Shown here: positions 32,958 through 45,053 of the stretch, piece by piece | How the letters are laid out: each line of letters starts with the position of its first letter | Position numbering within the stretch: the first letter of the stretch is position 1 | NCBI RefSeq assembly: GCF_009830945.1 | Contig: NZ_ML776455.1 | Coordinates: 1 to 64,000 of the forward strand | Length of the DNA: 64,000 bases | Source: Nocardiopsis sp. FR4 | GTDB lineage: Bacteria > Actinomycetota > Actinomycetes > Streptosporangiales > Streptosporangiaceae | Direction of reading: 5' to 3' | The notes under the pieces: generated by a model | What the model was told of the DNA's origin: nothing | Database searches by the model: none | The model's input: the letters and a program-made list of their open reading frames with translations, nothing else | Position numbers and translations under genes: made by a program

Positions 32958-34262
32958 GTGAGCGAGACAGCCACCTCCTCTCCCCGAGGCCGGGAGCGGA
33001 CCGAGTACGACGCCGACGTCATCGTGGTCGGCGCCGGTCCCTCCGGTTCCACCACCGCCTACTACCTCGCCCAGGCCGGACTGGACGTCCTGCTGCTGGA
33101 GAAGACCTCCTTCCCCCGGGAGAAGGTCTGCGGCGACGGACTCACCCCCAGGGCGGTGAAACAGCTCACGGCGATGGGCGTCACCTTCGAGGACCAGGGC
33201 TGGATCAGGAACCACGGCCTGCGCATCGTCGGCGCGGGCGTGCGCCTGGAACTGCCCTGGCCCGACCTGGCCGCCTACCCCGGTTTCGGCCTCGTGCGCA
33301 CCCGCTACGACTTCGACCAGATCCTGGTCAACCGGGCGGTCGCCGCCGGGGCCAAGCTCCTGGAGCGCACCAACGTCACCGGCCCGGTCCTGGACGAGCG
33401 CAGCAACCGCATCGTCGGGGTCCACGCGAGGGACGCCGACCGCGAACCCGTCACCTTCCGGGCGCCGCTGGTCGTGGCCGCCGACGGCAACTCCTCGCGG
33501 CTGTCCGTGGCCATGGGCATCCGCAAGCGCGACGACCGCCCCATGGGCGTGGCCGTGCGCACCTACTTCGAGAGCCCCCGGCACGAGGACGACTACCTGG
33601 AGTCCTGGCTGGAGCTGTGGGACCGCAGCGGCGACAGGGAGGTCCTCCTGCCCGGCTACGGCTGGGTCTTCGGCGTCGGCGACGGCACCAGCAACGTGGG
33701 CCTGGGCATCCTCAACTCCACCGCCTCCTTCCAGGACGTGGACTACCGCAAGCTCCTGCGCCGCTGGACCGAGTCCATGCCGAAGGAGTGGGGCTTCACC
33801 GAGGAGAACCAGAGGGGCGCCATCCGCGGCGCCGCCCTGCCCATGGGCTTCAACCGGGTGCCGCACTACTCCCGCGGCCTCATGCTCGTCGGCGACGCGG
33901 GCGGCATGGTCAACCCCTTCAACGGCGAGGGCATCGCCTACGCCATGGAGGCGGGCAACATCGCCGCCGACGTCATCGTCCAGGCGCACGGCAGACCCAC
34001 CCAGCAGACCCGCGAGCGGACCCTGCTGAGCTACCCCGACGTGCTCGCCCAGACCTACGGCGGCTACTACACGCTCGGACGCTACTTCGTGAAGGCCATC
34101 GGCCAGCCCGAGTTCATGAAGTACGCCACCAGGTACGGCCTGCGCCAGCGCACCCTCATGAAGTTCGCGCTGAAGATGCTGGCCAACCTCACCGAGCCCA
34201 CCCGGGGGGACGCGATGGACCGGGTCATCAACGGCCTGTCCCGCATCGCACCCGCGGCCTAG
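32958..34262 (+). CDS. menJ: Geranylgeranyl reductase family protein, probable menaquinone reductase
   Basis: The 434-residue flavoprotein has ADVIVVGAGPSGSTTAYYLA (FAD Rossmann, about 20-40), the family motif KTSFPREKVCGDGLTPRAV, GWVFGVGDGTSNVGLG and LMLVGDAGGMVNPFNGEGIA (second FAD site). Enzymes of this family reduce isoprenoid double bonds; mycobacterial MenJ saturates the beta-isoprene unit of menaquinone. Its position between menG and nuoA-N, with a polyprenyl diphosphate synthase after nuoN, supports the menaquinone role. GTG 32958 is the start; a Rex-type site lies upstream. The 178-bp gap to nuoA has no clear terminator, so read-through is likely. Confidence 0.86.
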   Translation: MSETATSSPRGRERTEYDADVIVVGAGPSGSTTAYYLAQAGLDVLLLEKTSFPREKVCGDGLTPRAVKQLTAMGVTFEDQGWIRNHGLRIVGAGVRLELPWPDLAAYPGFGLVRTRYDFDQILVNRAVAAGAKLLERTNVTGPVLDERSNRIVGVHARDADREPVTFRAPLVVAADGNSSRLSVAMGIRKRDDRPMGVAVRTYFESPRHEDDYLESWLELWDRSGDREVLLPGYGWVFGVGDGTSNVGLGILNSTASFQDVDYRKLLRRWTESMPKEWGFTEENQRGAIRGAALPMGFNRVPHYSRGLMLVGDAGGMVNPFNGEGIAYAMEAGNIAADVIVQAHGRPTQQTRERTLLSYPDVLAQTYGGYYTLGRYFVKAIGQPEFMKYATRYGLRQRTLMKFALKMLANLTEPTRGDAMDRVINGLSRIAPAA

Positions 34263-34440
34263 AACGCGCCCCGCACCCCGGCGGGCGAGGCCGGGGCGCC
34301 GGGGCACCGCCGGGTCCCCGCGCCCGGCCCCAGACAGGAGACACGGGACGAGCCAGAGATGAGCCCGCACAAGTGAAAGCAATCACAAGCGCTCCCGGCA
34401 CGCCGCGCGGGCGTGCCGACCAGCCAGGAGGAGGGTGACC

Positions 34441-34800
34441 GTGGAGCTGTACACACCGATCTTCGTGCTCGGCGGCATCGGCGCCGCGTTCGTCGTGGTC
34501 TCGATGCTCGCCGGCGCCCTCCTGGGCCCCAAGCGCTACAACCGCGCCAAGATGCAGGCCTACGAGTGCGGCATCGAGCCCACGCCGCAGCCCGCGGGCG
34601 GCGGCCGATTCACCGTCAAGTACTACATGACGGCCATGATGTTCATCATCTTCGACATCGAGATCATCTTCCTCATCCCCTGGGCCGTGCACTTCGACGC
34701 CCTGGGCTGGTTCGGACTGGTCGCGATCGTCCTCTTCCTGGTGAACGTCTCCATCGCCTACGCCTACGAGTGGCGCCGCGGAGGCCTCGAATGGGACTGA
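34441..34800 (+). CDS. nuoA: NADH-quinone oxidoreductase subunit A
   Basis: The 119-residue membrane protein has three transmembrane helices. It carries the NuoA family blocks [19 protein letters not shown] (loop with conserved Cys and Glu) and [20 protein letters not shown] with WAV next. It forms part of the quinone-site end of complex I. GTG 34441 is preferred because AGGAGG lies about nine bases upstream; GTG 34435 falls inside that site. It opens the 14-gene operon. Confidence 0.94.
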   Translation: MELYTPIFVLGGIGAAFVVVSMLAGALLGPKRYNRAKMQAYECGIEPTPQPAGGGRFTVKYYMTAMMFIIFDIEIIFLIPWAVHFDALGWFGLVAIVLFLVNVSIAYAYEWRRGGLEWD

Positions 34801-34852
34801 CCCGCGCCCTCACCCCGACCCCGCAGCCCAGCCCGGAGGAGGTCCGCGACTG

Positions 34853-35398
34853 ATGGGACTCGAAGAGAAACTGCCCAGCGGCATCCTGCTCACCACCGTC
34901 GAGCAGGTCGTGGGCATGGCCCGCAAGAGCTCCATGTGGCCCGCCACGTTCGGCCTGGCCTGCTGCGCCATCGAGATGATGTCGGTCGGCGGCCCGCACT
35001 ACGACCTGGCCCGGTTCGGCATGGAGAAGTTCGGCGCCACCCCCCGCCAGGCCGACCTGATGATCGTGGCCGGACGCGTCAGCCAGAAGATGGCCCCCGT
35101 CCTGCGCCAGATCTACGACCAGATGCCCGAGCCCAAGTGGGTCATCGCCATGGGCGTGTGCGCCTCCAGCGGCGGCATGTTCAACAACTACGCCATCGTC
35201 CAGGGCGTGGACCACATCGTCCCGGTCGACATGTACCTGCCCGGCTGCCCGCCGCGGCCGGAGATGCTCCTGGACGCCGTGCTCAAGCTGCACGACAAGG
35301 TGCAGAACACCAAGCTCGGCGCCCACCGCGAGCAGGAGATCACCGAGACCGAGGAGCGCATGCTCCGCCGTTCGCTGCCCCTGGTGAGCAAGGACTGA
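34853..35398 (+). CDS. nuoB: NADH-quinone oxidoreductase subunit B
   Basis: The 181-residue subunit carries cluster N2, the last iron-sulfur centre before quinone. Its ligands are visible as C37-C38 ([10 protein letters not shown]), C103 ([10 protein letters not shown]) and C132 ([10 protein letters not shown]). ATG 34853 lies 52 bp after nuoA, following GGAGG. It is a peripheral-arm protein facing the quinone pocket with NuoD. Confidence 0.97.
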   Translation: MGLEEKLPSGILLTTVEQVVGMARKSSMWPATFGLACCAIEMMSVGGPHYDLARFGMEKFGATPRQADLMIVAGRVSQKMAPVLRQIYDQMPEPKWVIAMGVCASSGGMFNNYAIVQGVDHIVPVDMYLPGCPPRPEMLLDAVLKLHDKVQNTKLGAHREQEITETEERMLRRSLPLVSKD

Positions 35399-35399
35399 C

Positions 35400-36140
35400 A
35401 TGAGCACCGACGACGAACGCGCACGCGACGAGGAAGCCGCGAACCTGCCCGACAAGCTCGGCCGCGAACGCCTGGCCGCGCCGATCCGGCGGACCGGGAT
35501 GTTCGGGACCCGGACCACCGGGGACACCTCCGGCTTCGGCGGACTGAGGGTGCGGGGGAGCGCTCCCGTGGCCAGCTCGCGCCCCTTCACCGACCCCGAC
35601 GACCCGCGCACCGCCGACTTCGACCGGGTGGCCGACGCCCTGGAGGCCGCCCTCGGCGACGACGCCGGAGCGGTCGAGCGGGTGGAGGTGGCCCACGGCG
35701 AACTCACCTTCCACGTGCGCCGCGAGGCCCTGGTCGAGCTGGCGCGCGTGCTGCGCGACGACCCGGCCCTGCGCTACGAGCTGTGCACGGGCGTGGCGGG
35801 GGTGCACTTCCCCGACGACGCCGGGCGGGAGCTGCACGCGGTCTACCACTTCCGCTCCATCGCCCACAACAGCCAGATCCGGGTGTCCACCACCTGTCCC
35901 GACGCCGACCCGCACGTGCCCTCGATCGTCTCGGTCTACCCGACCAACGACTGGCACGAGCGCGAGGCCTGGGACTTCTTCGGGATCGTCTTCGACGGCC
36001 ACCCCGCGCTCACCCGGATCCAGATGCCCGACGACTGGCACGGCCACCCCCAGCGCAAGGACTACCCGCTGGGCGGCATCCCGGTCGAGTACCGGGGCGC
36101 CACCGTGCCCCCGCCGGACGAGCGGAGGTCCTACACGTGA
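35400..36140 (+). CDS. nuoC: NADH-quinone oxidoreductase subunit C
   Basis: The 246-residue subunit has the 30-kDa family core: [20 protein letters not shown], then [20 protein letters not shown] with [19 protein letters not shown], and [13 protein letters not shown]. The first 75 residues are a charged, poorly conserved extension common in actinobacterial NuoC. ATG 35400 is one base past the nuoB stop, with AAGGA before it. It is separate from nuoD, unlike the enterobacterial NuoCD fusion. Confidence 0.96.
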   Translation: MSTDDERARDEEAANLPDKLGRERLAAPIRRTGMFGTRTTGDTSGFGGLRVRGSAPVASSRPFTDPDDPRTADFDRVADALEAALGDDAGAVERVEVAHGELTFHVRREALVELARVLRDDPALRYELCTGVAGVHFPDDAGRELHAVYHFRSIAHNSQIRVSTTCPDADPHVPSIVSVYPTNDWHEREAWDFFGIVFDGHPALTRIQMPDDWHGHPQRKDYPLGGIPVEYRGATVPPPDERRSYT

Positions 36141-36186
36141 CCCGCCAGACCACCCCATCCGACTCCGCCACGAAGGGAGGCCCCGC

Positions 36187-37482
36187 ATGACCGTCACCGA
36201 GGACTACATCGACGCCTCCGGCGGGGACTGGGACGACGTCATCGAGAAGGCCCAGGCCACCAGCGCCGAACGCCTCGTCGTCAACATGGGACCCCAGCAC
36301 CCCTCCACGCACGGCGTGCTCCGGCTGATCCTCACCCTGGACGGTGAGACCTGCACCGAGGCGCGCGTCGGTATCGGCTACCTGCACACCGGTATCGAGA
36401 AGAACATGGAGTACCGGACGTGGACGCAGGGCACCACGTTCGTCACCCGCATGGACTACCTCACGCCGCTCTTCAACGAGGCGGCGTACTGCCTGGCGGT
36501 CGAGCGGCTGCTCGGCATCGAGGGCCGCGTCCCCGAGCGGGCCAACGTCATCCGCGTGATGATGATGGAGCTCAACCGGATGGCCTCGCACTTCGTGGCG
36601 ATGGCCACCTTCGGCATGGAGCTGGGCGCGACCACGGTCATGACCAACGGCTTCCGCGAGCGCGAGATGATCCTGGACATCTTCGAGCTCGTCACCGGCC
36701 TGCGGATGAACCACGCCTACATCCGGCCCGGCGGCGTGGCCCAGGACCTGCCGCCCGGCGCGGTCGGCAAGGTCCGCGAGCTGCTCAGGGAGATGCCCAA
36801 GCGCATCCGCATCATGCGCAAGCTCCTGGACGAGAACCCCGTCTACCTCGCCCGTACCAAGGACGTGGCCTACCTCAACCTGCCCGGCTGCATGGCGCTC
36901 GGCGTCACCGGGCCGCTGCTGCGCGCCTCGGGCCTGGCCTGGGACCTGCGCAAGGCCCAGCCCTACTGCGGATACGAGGGCTACGAGTTCGACGTCCCCG
37001 TCTCCGACGGCGGCGACGTCTACGCCCGCTACCGGGTGCGCATCGCCGAGATGGAGGAGAGCCTCAAGATCATCGAGCAGTGCCTGGACAAGCTCCAGCC
37101 CGGCCCGGTGATGATCCAGGACGCCAAGATCGGCTGGCCCGCCAAGCTGGCGCTGGGCCCGGACGGGCTGGGCAACTCGCCCGACCACATCGCGCACATC
37201 ATGAGCGGCTCCATGGAGGCGCTCATCCACCACTTCAAGCTGGTCACCGAGGGCTTCCGGGTACCCGCTGGCCAGGCCTACGCGGCCGTCGAGAGCGCCA
37301 AGGGCGAGCTGGGCTGCTACGCGGTCAGCGACGGGGGCACCCGTCCGCACCGCGTGCACTTCCGCGACCCCTCCTTCACCCACCTCCAGGCCGTCGCCGC
37401 CATGTGCGAGGGCGGCACGGTGGCGGACGTCATCGCGGCCGTGGCCAGTATCGACCCCGTGATGGGAGGCGTGGACCGGTGA
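36187..37482 (+). CDS. nuoD: NADH-quinone oxidoreductase subunit D
   Basis: The 431-residue subunit, related to the large subunit of NiFe hydrogenases, binds quinone with NuoB. Typical blocks are [68 protein letters not shown] and [20 protein letters not shown] near the end. ATG 36187 follows AAGGGAGG. The gene ends by overlapping the nuoE start codon (GTGA). Confidence 0.97.
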   Translation: MTVTEDYIDASGGDWDDVIEKAQATSAERLVVNMGPQHPSTHGVLRLILTLDGETCTEARVGIGYLHTGIEKNMEYRTWTQGTTFVTRMDYLTPLFNEAAYCLAVERLLGIEGRVPERANVIRVMMMELNRMASHFVAMATFGMELGATTVMTNGFREREMILDIFELVTGLRMNHAYIRPGGVAQDLPPGAVGKVRELLREMPKRIRIMRKLLDENPVYLARTKDVAYLNLPGCMALGVTGPLLRASGLAWDLRKAQPYCGYEGYEFDVPVSDGGDVYARYRVRIAEMEESLKIIEQCLDKLQPGPVMIQDAKIGWPAKLALGPDGLGNSPDHIAHIMSGSMEALIHHFKLVTEGFRVPAGQAYAAVESAKGELGCYAVSDGGTRPHRVHFRDPSFTHLQAVAAMCEGGTVADVIAAVASIDPVMGGVDR

Positions 37483-38231
37483 GCGACCACGAGACCACCG
37501 AGACCGCCGGGGCGGAGGAGCCGCGCGAGGCGTTTCCCGCCGAGGTGACCGCCCGGCTGGAGCCGGACGCCAAGGAGATCATCAGCCGCTACCCCCGGCC
37601 CCGCTCGGCGCTGCTGCCGCTGCTGCACCTGGTGCAGTCCGAGGAGGGCTACGTCAGCAAGGCCGGGATGCGCTTCTGCGCCGACCAGCTCGACCTCACC
37701 CTCGCCGAGGTCAACGCGGTCGCCACGTTCTACACCATGTACCGCCGCCGACCCGGCGGTGACTACCAGGTGGGCGTGTGCACCAACACCCTGTGCGCGG
37801 TCATGGGCGGCGACGAGATCTTCCAGTCCCTCAAGGAGCACCTGGGGGTCGGCAACAACGAGACCACCGAGGACGGCAAGGTCACGCTGGAGCACGTCGA
37901 GTGCAACGCGGCCTGCGACTTCGCGCCCGTCGTGATGGTCAACTGGGAGTTCTTCGACAACCAGACCCCCCAGAGCGCCCGGGAACTGGTCGACGGCCTG
38001 CGGCTGGGCGAGGACGTCGCCCCCACCCGCGGCCCCGCGAGCCTGTGCACCTGGAAGCAGGCCTCGCGCGTGCTGGCCGGGTTCGAGGACGGCCGCGCGG
38101 GCGAGGGCGTGCAGGCCGCCGCCCCCTCCCTGGCCGGGCTCCGGCTCGCCCGGGAACGGGGCTGGACCGCCCCCGACCCGGCGAACCTTCCGCCGAAGCC
38201 TTCCGAGCAGGGTGAGGAGGACGCCAAGTGA
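37479..38231 (+). CDS. nuoE: NADH-quinone oxidoreductase subunit E
   Basis: The 250-residue subunit has a thioredoxin-like 2Fe-2S domain. Ligands are in [16 protein letters not shown] and [20 protein letters not shown]. The first 30 and last 60 residues are charged extensions, as usual in actinobacteria. GTG 37479 overlaps the nuoD stop, and its stop overlaps the nuoF start. It transfers electrons at the NADH end with NuoF. Confidence 0.96.
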   Translation: MSDHETTETAGAEEPREAFPAEVTARLEPDAKEIISRYPRPRSALLPLLHLVQSEEGYVSKAGMRFCADQLDLTLAEVNAVATFYTMYRRRPGGDYQVGVCTNTLCAVMGGDEIFQSLKEHLGVGNNETTEDGKVTLEHVECNAACDFAPVVMVNWEFFDNQTPQSARELVDGLRLGEDVAPTRGPASLCTWKQASRVLAGFEDGRAGEGVQAAAPSLAGLRLARERGWTAPDPANLPPKPSEQGEEDAK

Positions 38232-39547
38232 CCGCCCTGACCCCGATCCTGTCCGAGAACTGGGACCGCCCCGACTCCTTCACCCTGGAGGGCTACCGCG
38301 ACGGCGGCGGCTACGGGGCGCTGCGCACCGCGCTGGGCATGGAACCCGACGCCATCGTGGACCTGGTCAAGAAGTCCGGCCTGCGCGGCCGCGGCGGCGC
38401 CGGGTTCCCCACCGGGATGAAGTGGGGGTTCCTGCCCCCCGACAACCCCAACCCGCGCTACCTCGTGGTCAACGCCGACGAGTCCGAGCCGGGCACCTGC
38501 AAGGACATCCCGCTCATGCTCGCCAACCCGCACGCGCTGGTGGAGGGGGTGGTGATCGCCTCCTACGCGATCAAATCCCACCAGGCCTTCATCTACGTGC
38601 GCGGCGAGGTCCTGCACGTCATCCGCCGCCTGCGACGGGCCGTGGCCGAGGCCTACGAGGCCGGGCTGCTCGGCAAGGACATCCTCGGCAGCGGGTACGA
38701 CCTGGACCTGGTCGTCCACGCCGGGGCGGGCGCCTACATCTGCGGCGAGGAGACCGCCCTGCTGGACTCCCTGGAGGGCTACCGCGGCCAGCCCCGGCTC
38801 AAGCCGCCCTTCCCCGCCGTGGCCGGGCTCTACGCCTCGCCCACCGTGGTGAACAACGTCGAGTCCATCGCCAGCGTCCCCAGCATCGTCGCCAACGGCG
38901 CCGAGTGGTTCACCTCCATGGGCACCGAGAAGTCCGCCGGGTTCGGCTTCTTCTCCCTGTCCGGGCACGTGGCCAACCCCGGCCAGTACGAGGCGCCGCT
39001 CGGGATCACCCTGCGCGAACTCCTCGACATGGCCGGCGGGATCCGCCCCGGGCACCAGCTCAAGTTCTGGACCCCCGGCGGCTCCTCCACGCCGATCTTC
39101 ACCGAGGAGCACCTGGACACCCCGCTCGACTTCGAGTCGGTGGGCGCCGCCGGATCCATGCTCGGCACCCGCGCCCTCCAGATCTTCGACGAGACCACGT
39201 GCGTGGTGCGCGCCGTCGGCCGCTGGATCGCCTTCTACGCCCACGAGTCCTGCGGCAAGTGCACGCCCTGCCGCGAGGGCAACTTCTGGATGGTCCAGGT
39301 GCTGGAGCGCCTGGAGCGCGGCGAGGGCACCGAGGCCGACCTCGACAAGCTCCTGGACATCTGCGACAACCTGCTCGGCCGCTCCTTCTGCGCCCTAGGC
39401 GACGGCGCGACCAGCCCGGTCACGTCCTCCATCAAGTACTTCCGCCAGGAGTACATCGACCACGTGGAGAGGGGCGGCTGCCCCTTCGACCACGCCAGGG
39501 CCACCCTCTGGGGCGACCAGACGACCACGACGGGAGGACAGCAGTGA
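38228..39547 (+). CDS. nuoF: NADH-quinone oxidoreductase subunit F (NADH-binding, FMN)
   Basis: The 439-residue subunit oxidises NADH and holds FMN and cluster N3. Seen are the glycine-rich [18 protein letters not shown] (NADH/FMN), [31 protein letters not shown] and the 4Fe-4S ligands in [13 protein letters not shown] with a distal cysteine in [14 protein letters not shown] 38228 overlaps the nuoE stop by four bases. Confidence 0.97.
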   Translation: MTALTPILSENWDRPDSFTLEGYRDGGGYGALRTALGMEPDAIVDLVKKSGLRGRGGAGFPTGMKWGFLPPDNPNPRYLVVNADESEPGTCKDIPLMLANPHALVEGVVIASYAIKSHQAFIYVRGEVLHVIRRLRRAVAEAYEAGLLGKDILGSGYDLDLVVHAGAGAYICGEETALLDSLEGYRGQPRLKPPFPAVAGLYASPTVVNNVESIASVPSIVANGAEWFTSMGTEKSAGFGFFSLSGHVANPGQYEAPLGITLRELLDMAGGIRPGHQLKFWTPGGSSTPIFTEEHLDTPLDFESVGAAGSMLGTRALQIFDETTCVVRAVGRWIAFYAHESCGKCTPCREGNFWMVQVLERLERGEGTEADLDKLLDICDNLLGRSFCALGDGATSPVTSSIKYFRQEYIDHVERGGCPFDHARATLWGDQTTTTGGQQ

Positions 39548-42123
39548 CCGTCACCTCCAACTCCTCCGGCGGAGCGGCCCCGGCGCCGCCCCCCGAGGAC
39601 CTCGTCACCGTCACCATCGACGGGTTCCAGATCCAGGTCCCCAAGGGAACCCTGCTGATCCGGGCCGCGGAACTCCTGGGCATCCAGATCCCGCGCTTCT
39701 GCGACCACCCGCTCCTGGACCCGGTCGGGGCCTGCCGCCAGTGCCTGGTGGAGATCCCCGACATGGGCAACGGGCGCGGCATGCCCAAGCCGCAGGCCTC
39801 CTGCACCATCACCGTGATGGAGGGGATGGTGGTCAAGACCCAGCTCACCTCCCCGGTGGCGGAGAAGGCCCAGCGCGGGATCATGGAGTTCCTGCTCATC
39901 AACCACCCGCTGGACTGCCCGGTCTGCGACAAGGGAGGCGAGTGCCCCCTGCAGAACCAGGCCATGTCCAACGGGCAGGGCGAGACCCGCTTCGTCGAGG
40001 TCAAGCGGACCTTCCCCAAGCCGATCCCGCTGTCCACGCAGGTGCTGCTGGACCGCGAGCGCTGCATCCAGTGCGCCCGCTGCACCCGCTTCGCCGCGCA
40101 GATCGCGGGCGACCCGCTCATCGAACTGATGGAGCGCGGCGCCGACGAGCAGGTCGGCATCGCCGAGGGCGAGCCCTTCCAGTCCTACTTCTCCGGCAAC
40201 ACCGTCCAGATCTGCCCGGTCGGCGCGCTCACCGGCTCCGCCTACCGGTTCCGGTCGCGCCCCTTCGACCTGGTCTCCACGCCCAGCGTGTGCGAGCACT
40301 GCGCCGACGGGTGCGCCCAGCGCACCGACCACCGGCGCGGCAAGGTCATGCGCCGCCTGGCCGGGGACGACCCGCGGGTCAACGAGGAGTGGAACTGCGA
40401 CAAGGGGCGGTGGGCCTTCAGCTACACCACCCAGCCCGACCGCCTGTCCCGCCCGCTCGTACGCGACGAGGAGTCCCGGGCCCTGGAGTTCGCCTCCTGG
40501 TCCGAGGCGCTCACCATCGCCGCCCGGGGCCTGTCGGCCGCACGCGGCCGGGTCGGCGTCCTGGTCGGCGGACGCCTCACCTACGAGGACGCCTACGCCT
40601 ACGCCAAGTTCGCCCGCGTGGCCCTGGGCACCAACGACGTGGACGCCCGGGCCCGCGCGCACTCGGCCGAGGAGGCCGAGTTCCTGGCCGCGTACGTGGC
40701 CGGAACGCCGATCGGGGTGGACTTCACCGCCCTGGAGAAGGCACCCGCGGTCCTGCTGGCCGGGTTCGAACCCGAGGACGAGTCGCCGCTGGTCTTCCTG
40801 AGGCTGCGCAAGGGCGTGCGCAAGCGCGGCCTCAAGGTGTACTCGGTGGCCCCGCACGCCAGCCTCGGCCTGACCAAGACCCGGGGCACCCTGATCCGGT
40901 CGCTGCCCGGGGACGAGGGCCGCGTCCTCAACGCCCTGGACACCGAGAGCCCCGACACCGTGGCCGCCCTGAACGAGGAGGGCGCGGTCATCATGGTCGG
41001 CGAGCGCCTGGCCGCCGTGCCCGGCGCCCTGACCGCCGCCGCGGCCCTGGCCGAGCGCACCGGGGCCCGCCTGGTGTGGGTGCCGCGCCGCGCCGGTGAG
41101 CGCGGGGCCGTCGACGCCGGCGCGCTGCCGGGCCTGCTGCCCGGCGGGCGGCCGGTCACGGACGCCTCCGCCCGGGCCGAGGTGGCCCGCGCCTGGAACG
41201 TGGGCTCCCTGCCCGAGACCCCCGGACGCGACACCGCGCGGATCCTGGAGGCCGCCGCCAACGGCGAACTCGACGCGCTGCTCGTCGCCGGGGTGGAGCT
41301 GGACGACCTGCCCGACCCCGACGCCGCGCGCGCGGCCCTGGCCCGGGTCCCGTTCCTGGTCAGCCTCGAACTGCGCGCCAGCGACGTCACCGACCGCGCC
41401 GACGTGGTGCTGCCGGTGGCCGCCGTGGCCGAGAAGTCCGGCACCTTCGTCAACTGGGAGGGCCGCCACCGGCCCTTCGGCGACACGCTCCGGGTGCCCG
41501 GCGCCCTGTCCGACCTGCGGGTGCTCTCCGCGATCGCCGACCAGATGGACGTCCACCTGGGCCTGCCCGACGCCGCGTCGGCCTACGCCGAACTCATGGA
41601 ACTGGGCCTGTGGGCGGGCGACCGCGCCCCCGGGCCCCGCACGCGCCCCGTCGAGGTGCCCCGGCCCGGACCCGGACAGGCCCTGCTGTCCACCTGGCGC
41701 CAGCTCCTGGGCACGGGCCGCATGGAGGACGGCGAGCCCTACCTCGCCGGGACCGCCCGGCAGGCCCGCGCCTACCTGTCCCAGGCCACGGCCGACGAGG
41801 TCGGCGTCCCCGACGGCGGAACGCTGAGCGTCACCGGCGCCAAGGGGTCCGTCTCCGTGCCCGTGATCGTCACCGACATCGCCGACCGGGTGGTGTGGCT
41901 GCCCGCCAACGCCGACGGCTGCGACGTCCCGCGCGACCTGGGCGGCGGAGCCGGGCAGACCGTGCTCCTGGCCGCGGCCGGGCCCACAGCCGGGGAGACC
42001 GCCGCCGGGCCCGCGGGCAACGGACACACCGGCCACGGACCCGGCGCGAACGGACACCCCGGGCCCACCAGCAACGGATCCGGCGGCAACGGATCCACCG
42101 GCACCAACGGGAGGCAGCAGTGA
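39544..42123 (+). CDS. nuoG: NADH-quinone oxidoreductase subunit G
   Basis: The 859-residue iron-sulfur subunit opens with a ferredoxin-like domain ([20 protein letters not shown]), then [19 protein letters not shown] and [15 protein letters not shown] for further clusters, then a molybdopterin-oxidoreductase-like region with [20 protein letters not shown]. The catalytic molybdenum function is not used in complex I. The last about 50 residues are a Gly/Asn/Thr-rich low-complexity tail. GTG 39544 overlaps the nuoF stop. Confidence 0.96.
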   Translation: MTVTSNSSGGAAPAPPPEDLVTVTIDGFQIQVPKGTLLIRAAELLGIQIPRFCDHPLLDPVGACRQCLVEIPDMGNGRGMPKPQASCTITVMEGMVVKTQLTSPVAEKAQRGIMEFLLINHPLDCPVCDKGGECPLQNQAMSNGQGETRFVEVKRTFPKPIPLSTQVLLDRERCIQCARCTRFAAQIAGDPLIELMERGADEQVGIAEGEPFQSYFSGNTVQICPVGALTGSAYRFRSRPFDLVSTPSVCEHCADGCAQRTDHRRGKVMRRLAGDDPRVNEEWNCDKGRWAFSYTTQPDRLSRPLVRDEESRALEFASWSEALTIAARGLSAARGRVGVLVGGRLTYEDAYAYAKFARVALGTNDVDARARAHSAEEAEFLAAYVAGTPIGVDFTALEKAPAVLLAGFEPEDESPLVFLRLRKGVRKRGLKVYSVAPHASLGLTKTRGTLIRSLPGDEGRVLNALDTESPDTVAALNEEGAVIMVGERLAAVPGALTAAAALAERTGARLVWVPRRAGERGAVDAGALPGLLPGGRPVTDASARAEVARAWNVGSLPETPGRDTARILEAAANGELDALLVAGVELDDLPDPDAARAALARVPFLVSLELRASDVTDRADVVLPVAAVAEKSGTFVNWEGRHRPFGDTLRVPGALSDLRVLSAIADQMDVHLGLPDAASAYAELMELGLWAGDRAPGPRTRPVEVPRPGPGQALLSTWRQLLGTGRMEDGEPYLAGTARQARAYLSQATADEVGVPDGGTLSVTGAKGSVSVPVIVTDIADRVVWLPANADGCDVPRDLGGGAGQTVLLAAAGPTAGETAAGPAGNGHTGHGPGANGHPGPTSNGSGGNGSTGTNGRQQ

Positions 42124-43493
42124 CCCCCGCCCTCGTCCCAGGCGTGGCCACCACCCTGGCCTCCGAGGAGACGCTGAGCGCCTTCGGCCAGGACCCGTGG
42201 TGGATCACCACCATCAAGGCGCTGGCCATCTTCGTCTTCCTCATGCTCTGCGTGCTGATGATGATCATGGCCGACCGCAAGGTCATGGGCCGCATGCAGC
42301 AGCGCCACGGGCCCAACCGGATGGGCCCCTTCGGACTCCTGCAATCCCTCTTCGACGGCATCAAGCTCTCCCTCAAGGAGGACCTGATCCCGCGCGGGGT
42401 GGACCGCTTCGTCTACATCGCCGCGCCGATGATCGCGGCCGTGCCCGCCTTCATCGCGTTCTCGGTCATCCCGATCGGGCCCGAGGTGAACATGTTCGGG
42501 GTCATCACCCCGCTCCAGCTCACCGACCTGCCCATCGCGGCCCTGGTGGTCCTGGCCACCGCGGCCCTGGGGGTGTACGGGTTCGTCCTCGGCGGCTGGG
42601 CCTCCCAGTCGCCCTACGCCCTGCTCGGCGGCCTGCGCGCCTCCGCGCAGGTGATCAGCTACGAGATCGCGATGGGCCTGTCCTTCGTCGCGGTCTTCAT
42701 CATGTCGGGCACCCTGACCACGTCCGGGATCGTCGAGTCCCAGCGCGGGCTGTGGTTCGCCGTGCTGCTCCTGCCGTCCTTCCTCATCTACCTGGTGACG
42801 ATGATCGGCGAGACCAACCGGCTGCCCTTCGACCTGGCCGAGGGCGAGGGCGAGATCGTCGGCGGCTTCATGACCGAGTACGGGTCCATGAAGTTCACGA
42901 TGTTCTTCCTCGCCGAGTACGTGAACATGTGCACGGTCGCCGCCGTGTCCGTCACGCTCTTCCTCGGCGGCTGGCTCGCCCCGCCCGGGATCGCCACCCT
43001 GATCCCCGGCGCCAACGAGGGCTGGCTGCCCGCCCTGTGGTGGCTGCTCAAGTTCGTCTGCGTGATGTTCCTGTTCATCTGGGCCCGGGGCAGCCTGCCC
43101 CGCGTGCGCTACGACCAGCTGATGCAGCTCGGGTGGAAGGTCCTCATCCCGGTCCAGCTGGTGTGGATCACCGCCGTGGCCGTGGTCCGCATGCTCGTGC
43201 TGGAGGAGGCCTCGCCCGCGGTCATCGCCCTGGTCGTGGCCGCCTTCACCGTCGCCACCGTGGCCGCCTTCTACGCCTGGCTGCGCCAGGCGCGCCGCGA
43301 GCGCGCCGCGGCGGCCCGCGAACGCGCCGAGAACGCCCGGCGCGCCCACAAGGACCCCGCCTTCGGCGGGTTCCCGGTGCCCCCGAGCACCGCCCCGCAC
43401 TACGGCAGCAGCGTGCTCGCCGAACCGCCGCGGACGGCCCCGGCCGCCGCTGCCGACCGCAACCAGAAGGGTGAGGAGGTTACCGGTGCTTGA
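42120..43493 (+). CDS. nuoH: NADH-quinone oxidoreductase subunit H
   Basis: The 457-residue membrane subunit connects the quinone site to the proton-pumping arm. Family blocks include [57 protein letters not shown] with [18 protein letters not shown], and [20 protein letters not shown] soluble charged tail of about 75 residues follows the last helix, as in other actinobacteria. GTG 42120 overlaps the nuoG stop. Confidence 0.97.
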   Translation: MTPALVPGVATTLASEETLSAFGQDPWWITTIKALAIFVFLMLCVLMMIMADRKVMGRMQQRHGPNRMGPFGLLQSLFDGIKLSLKEDLIPRGVDRFVYIAAPMIAAVPAFIAFSVIPIGPEVNMFGVITPLQLTDLPIAALVVLATAALGVYGFVLGGWASQSPYALLGGLRASAQVISYEIAMGLSFVAVFIMSGTLTTSGIVESQRGLWFAVLLLPSFLIYLVTMIGETNRLPFDLAEGEGEIVGGFMTEYGSMKFTMFFLAEYVNMCTVAAVSVTLFLGGWLAPPGIATLIPGANEGWLPALWWLLKFVCVMFLFIWARGSLPRVRYDQLMQLGWKVLIPVQLVWITAVAVVRMLVLEEASPAVIALVVAAFTVATVAAFYAWLRQARRERAAAARERAENARRAHKDPAFGGFPVPPSTAPHYGSSVLAEPPRTAPAAAADRNQKGEEVTGA

Positions 43494-44043
43494 GTGGCTC
43501 AACCCCGTCAAGGGTTTCGGTGTCACCTTCCACACGATGTTCACGAAGGTGCCGACCGTCGAGTACCCGGAGGTCAAGCGCCCCACGGCGCCGCGCTTCC
43601 ACGGACGCCACCAGCTGAACAGGTGGGCCGACGGCCTGGAGAAGTGCATCGGGTGCGAACTGTGCGCCTGGGCGTGCCCGGCCGACGCCATCTACGTGGA
43701 GGCCGGTGACAACACCGAGGAGGCCAGGTACTCGCCCGGCGAGCGCTTCGGCCGGGTGTACCAGATCAACTACCTGCGCTGCATCCTGTGCGGGCTGTGC
43801 GTGGAGGCCTGCCCCACGCGCGCCCTGACGATGACCAACGAGTACGAGCTGGCCGACGACAGCAGGCAGAGCCTGATCTGGACCAAGGAACAGCTGCTCG
43901 CCCCGCTCAGGGAGGGGATGGAGGCCCCGCCGCACCCCATGCGCCTGGGCGAGACCGAGCAGGACTACTACGCCACCGGACGCGGCCAGCACGGTTCGCA
44001 GGACGGGCACGAGGCGGACGAGACGGCGGAGGCGGTCCGTTGA
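43486..44043 (+). CDS. nuoI: NADH-quinone oxidoreductase subunit I
   Basis: The 185-residue ferredoxin-like subunit carries two 4Fe-4S clusters (N6a/N6b). The ligands are C54, C57, C60, C64 ([14 protein letters not shown]) and C99, C102, C105, C109 ([14 protein letters not shown]). GTG 43486 is used because GGAGG lies seven bases upstream; it overlaps the end of nuoH. Confidence 0.97.
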   Translation: MLEWLNPVKGFGVTFHTMFTKVPTVEYPEVKRPTAPRFHGRHQLNRWADGLEKCIGCELCAWACPADAIYVEAGDNTEEARYSPGERFGRVYQINYLRCILCGLCVEACPTRALTMTNEYELADDSRQSLIWTKEQLLAPLREGMEAPPHPMRLGETEQDYYATGRGQHGSQDGHEADETAEAVR

Positions 44044-45053
44044 ACCCGCTCACCAGCATCCCCCGCAGCACACCGCTCGACGGCACCGCGCACCTGGCCG
44101 CCCCGATCGGCGGCGGCGAGGCGGCCGCGTTCTACGTCCTGGGCGCGGTGGTCCTCCTCGGCGCCCTGGGCGTGGTCTTCTCACGCAAGGCCGTGCACTC
44201 GGCCATGTCGATGGCGCTGACCATGGTCGGCCTGGCCGTCTTCTACGGGATCAACGCCGCGCCCTTCCTCATGGTCGTGCAGATCGTGGTCTACACCGGC
44301 GCCGTCCTCATGCTGTTCCTGTTCGTGCTGATGCTCATCGGCGTCAGCTCGGCCGACTCCCTCGTGGAGACGATCAGCGGACAGCGCCTGCTCACCGCCG
44401 TCGTCGCGCTGGCCTTCGCCGGCGCCCTGGCCACCGGCATCACCCGCATCGCGGTGGGCGACCCGGTCGGCCTGGGCGCGGGGGCCGCCGCGGCGGGCGG
44501 CACCATCCCGTGGATCGCGAACGAGCTGCTGCTGCGCTACGTGGTCGCCTTCGAGGCCACCGGCGCCCTGCTCATCACCGCGGTCCTGGGCGCCCTGGTG
44601 CTGGCGCACACCGCCCGCACCAAGAAGCGCCGCACCCAGCGGGAGATCTCCGAGGACCGCATCCGCGGCGACCACCCGACACCGCTGCCCGGACCGGGCA
44701 CCTACGCCCGGCACAACGCGATCGACATGCCCGCGCTGCTGCCGGACGGCTCGGTCGCGCAGCTGTCCCTCAACCCGGTGCTCACCGCCCGCGACCCCGA
44801 GTACCAGTCCCGGGTGCCGATCGACGTGCGGGCCGTCCCGGCGCCCGAGCCCGGCGGGGCCTCGGACTCGGCCACCTCCAAGAAGGCCGAGCCGGTCGCC
44901 GACGACCGCGCCCGGCCCGCCGCCGAGACCGAGGGCGGACCGGTGGAGACCGGCACGCTGACCGGCGGCGCGGAGAAGGGCGGCGGCTCCGGGGCGGACG
45001 ACTCCAACGGCAACGGCAACGGTCAGGAGGTCGAGTCCTCGTGGACCCGATGA
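44040..45053 (+). CDS. nuoJ: NADH-quinone oxidoreductase subunit J
   Basis: The 337-residue subunit has five membrane helices in its first 200 residues ([60 protein letters not shown]) and a long hydrophilic, acidic C-terminal tail, which is longer than in most bacteria. The start appears to be TTG 44040, overlapping the nuoI stop (TTGA); no better ATG or GTG exists before the first helix. Confidence 0.93.
   Translation: MNPLTSIPRSTPLDGTAHLAAPIGGGEAAAFYVLGAVVLLGALGVVFSRKAVHSAMSMALTMVGLAVFYGINAAPFLMVVQIVVYTGAVLMLFLFVLMLIGVSSADSLVETISGQRLLTAVVALAFAGALATGITRIAVGDPVGLGAGAAAAGGTIPWIANELLLRYVVAFEATGALLITAVLGALVLAHTARTKKRRTQREISEDRIRGDHPTPLPGPGTYARHNAIDMPALLPDGSVAQLSLNPVLTARDPEYQSRVPIDVRAVPAPEPGGASDSATSKKAEPVADDRARPAAETEGGPVETGTLTGGAEKGGGSGADDSNGNGNGQEVESSWTR

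Noticed and set aside
39235-42057. 940-codon open frame antisense to nuoG, and similar long antisense frames over nuoD-F, nuoH, nuoL and the toxin genes
   Set aside because: These are shadows caused by high GC third positions. Their translations are Gly/Val/Arg/His-rich, lack family character, and the opposite strands carry proven nuo or toxin genes.
39544-42123. NuoG as a separate molybdopterin oxidoreductase
   Set aside because: The gene lies in order between nuoF and nuoH with start-stop overlaps and has the complex I iron-sulfur ligand pattern.
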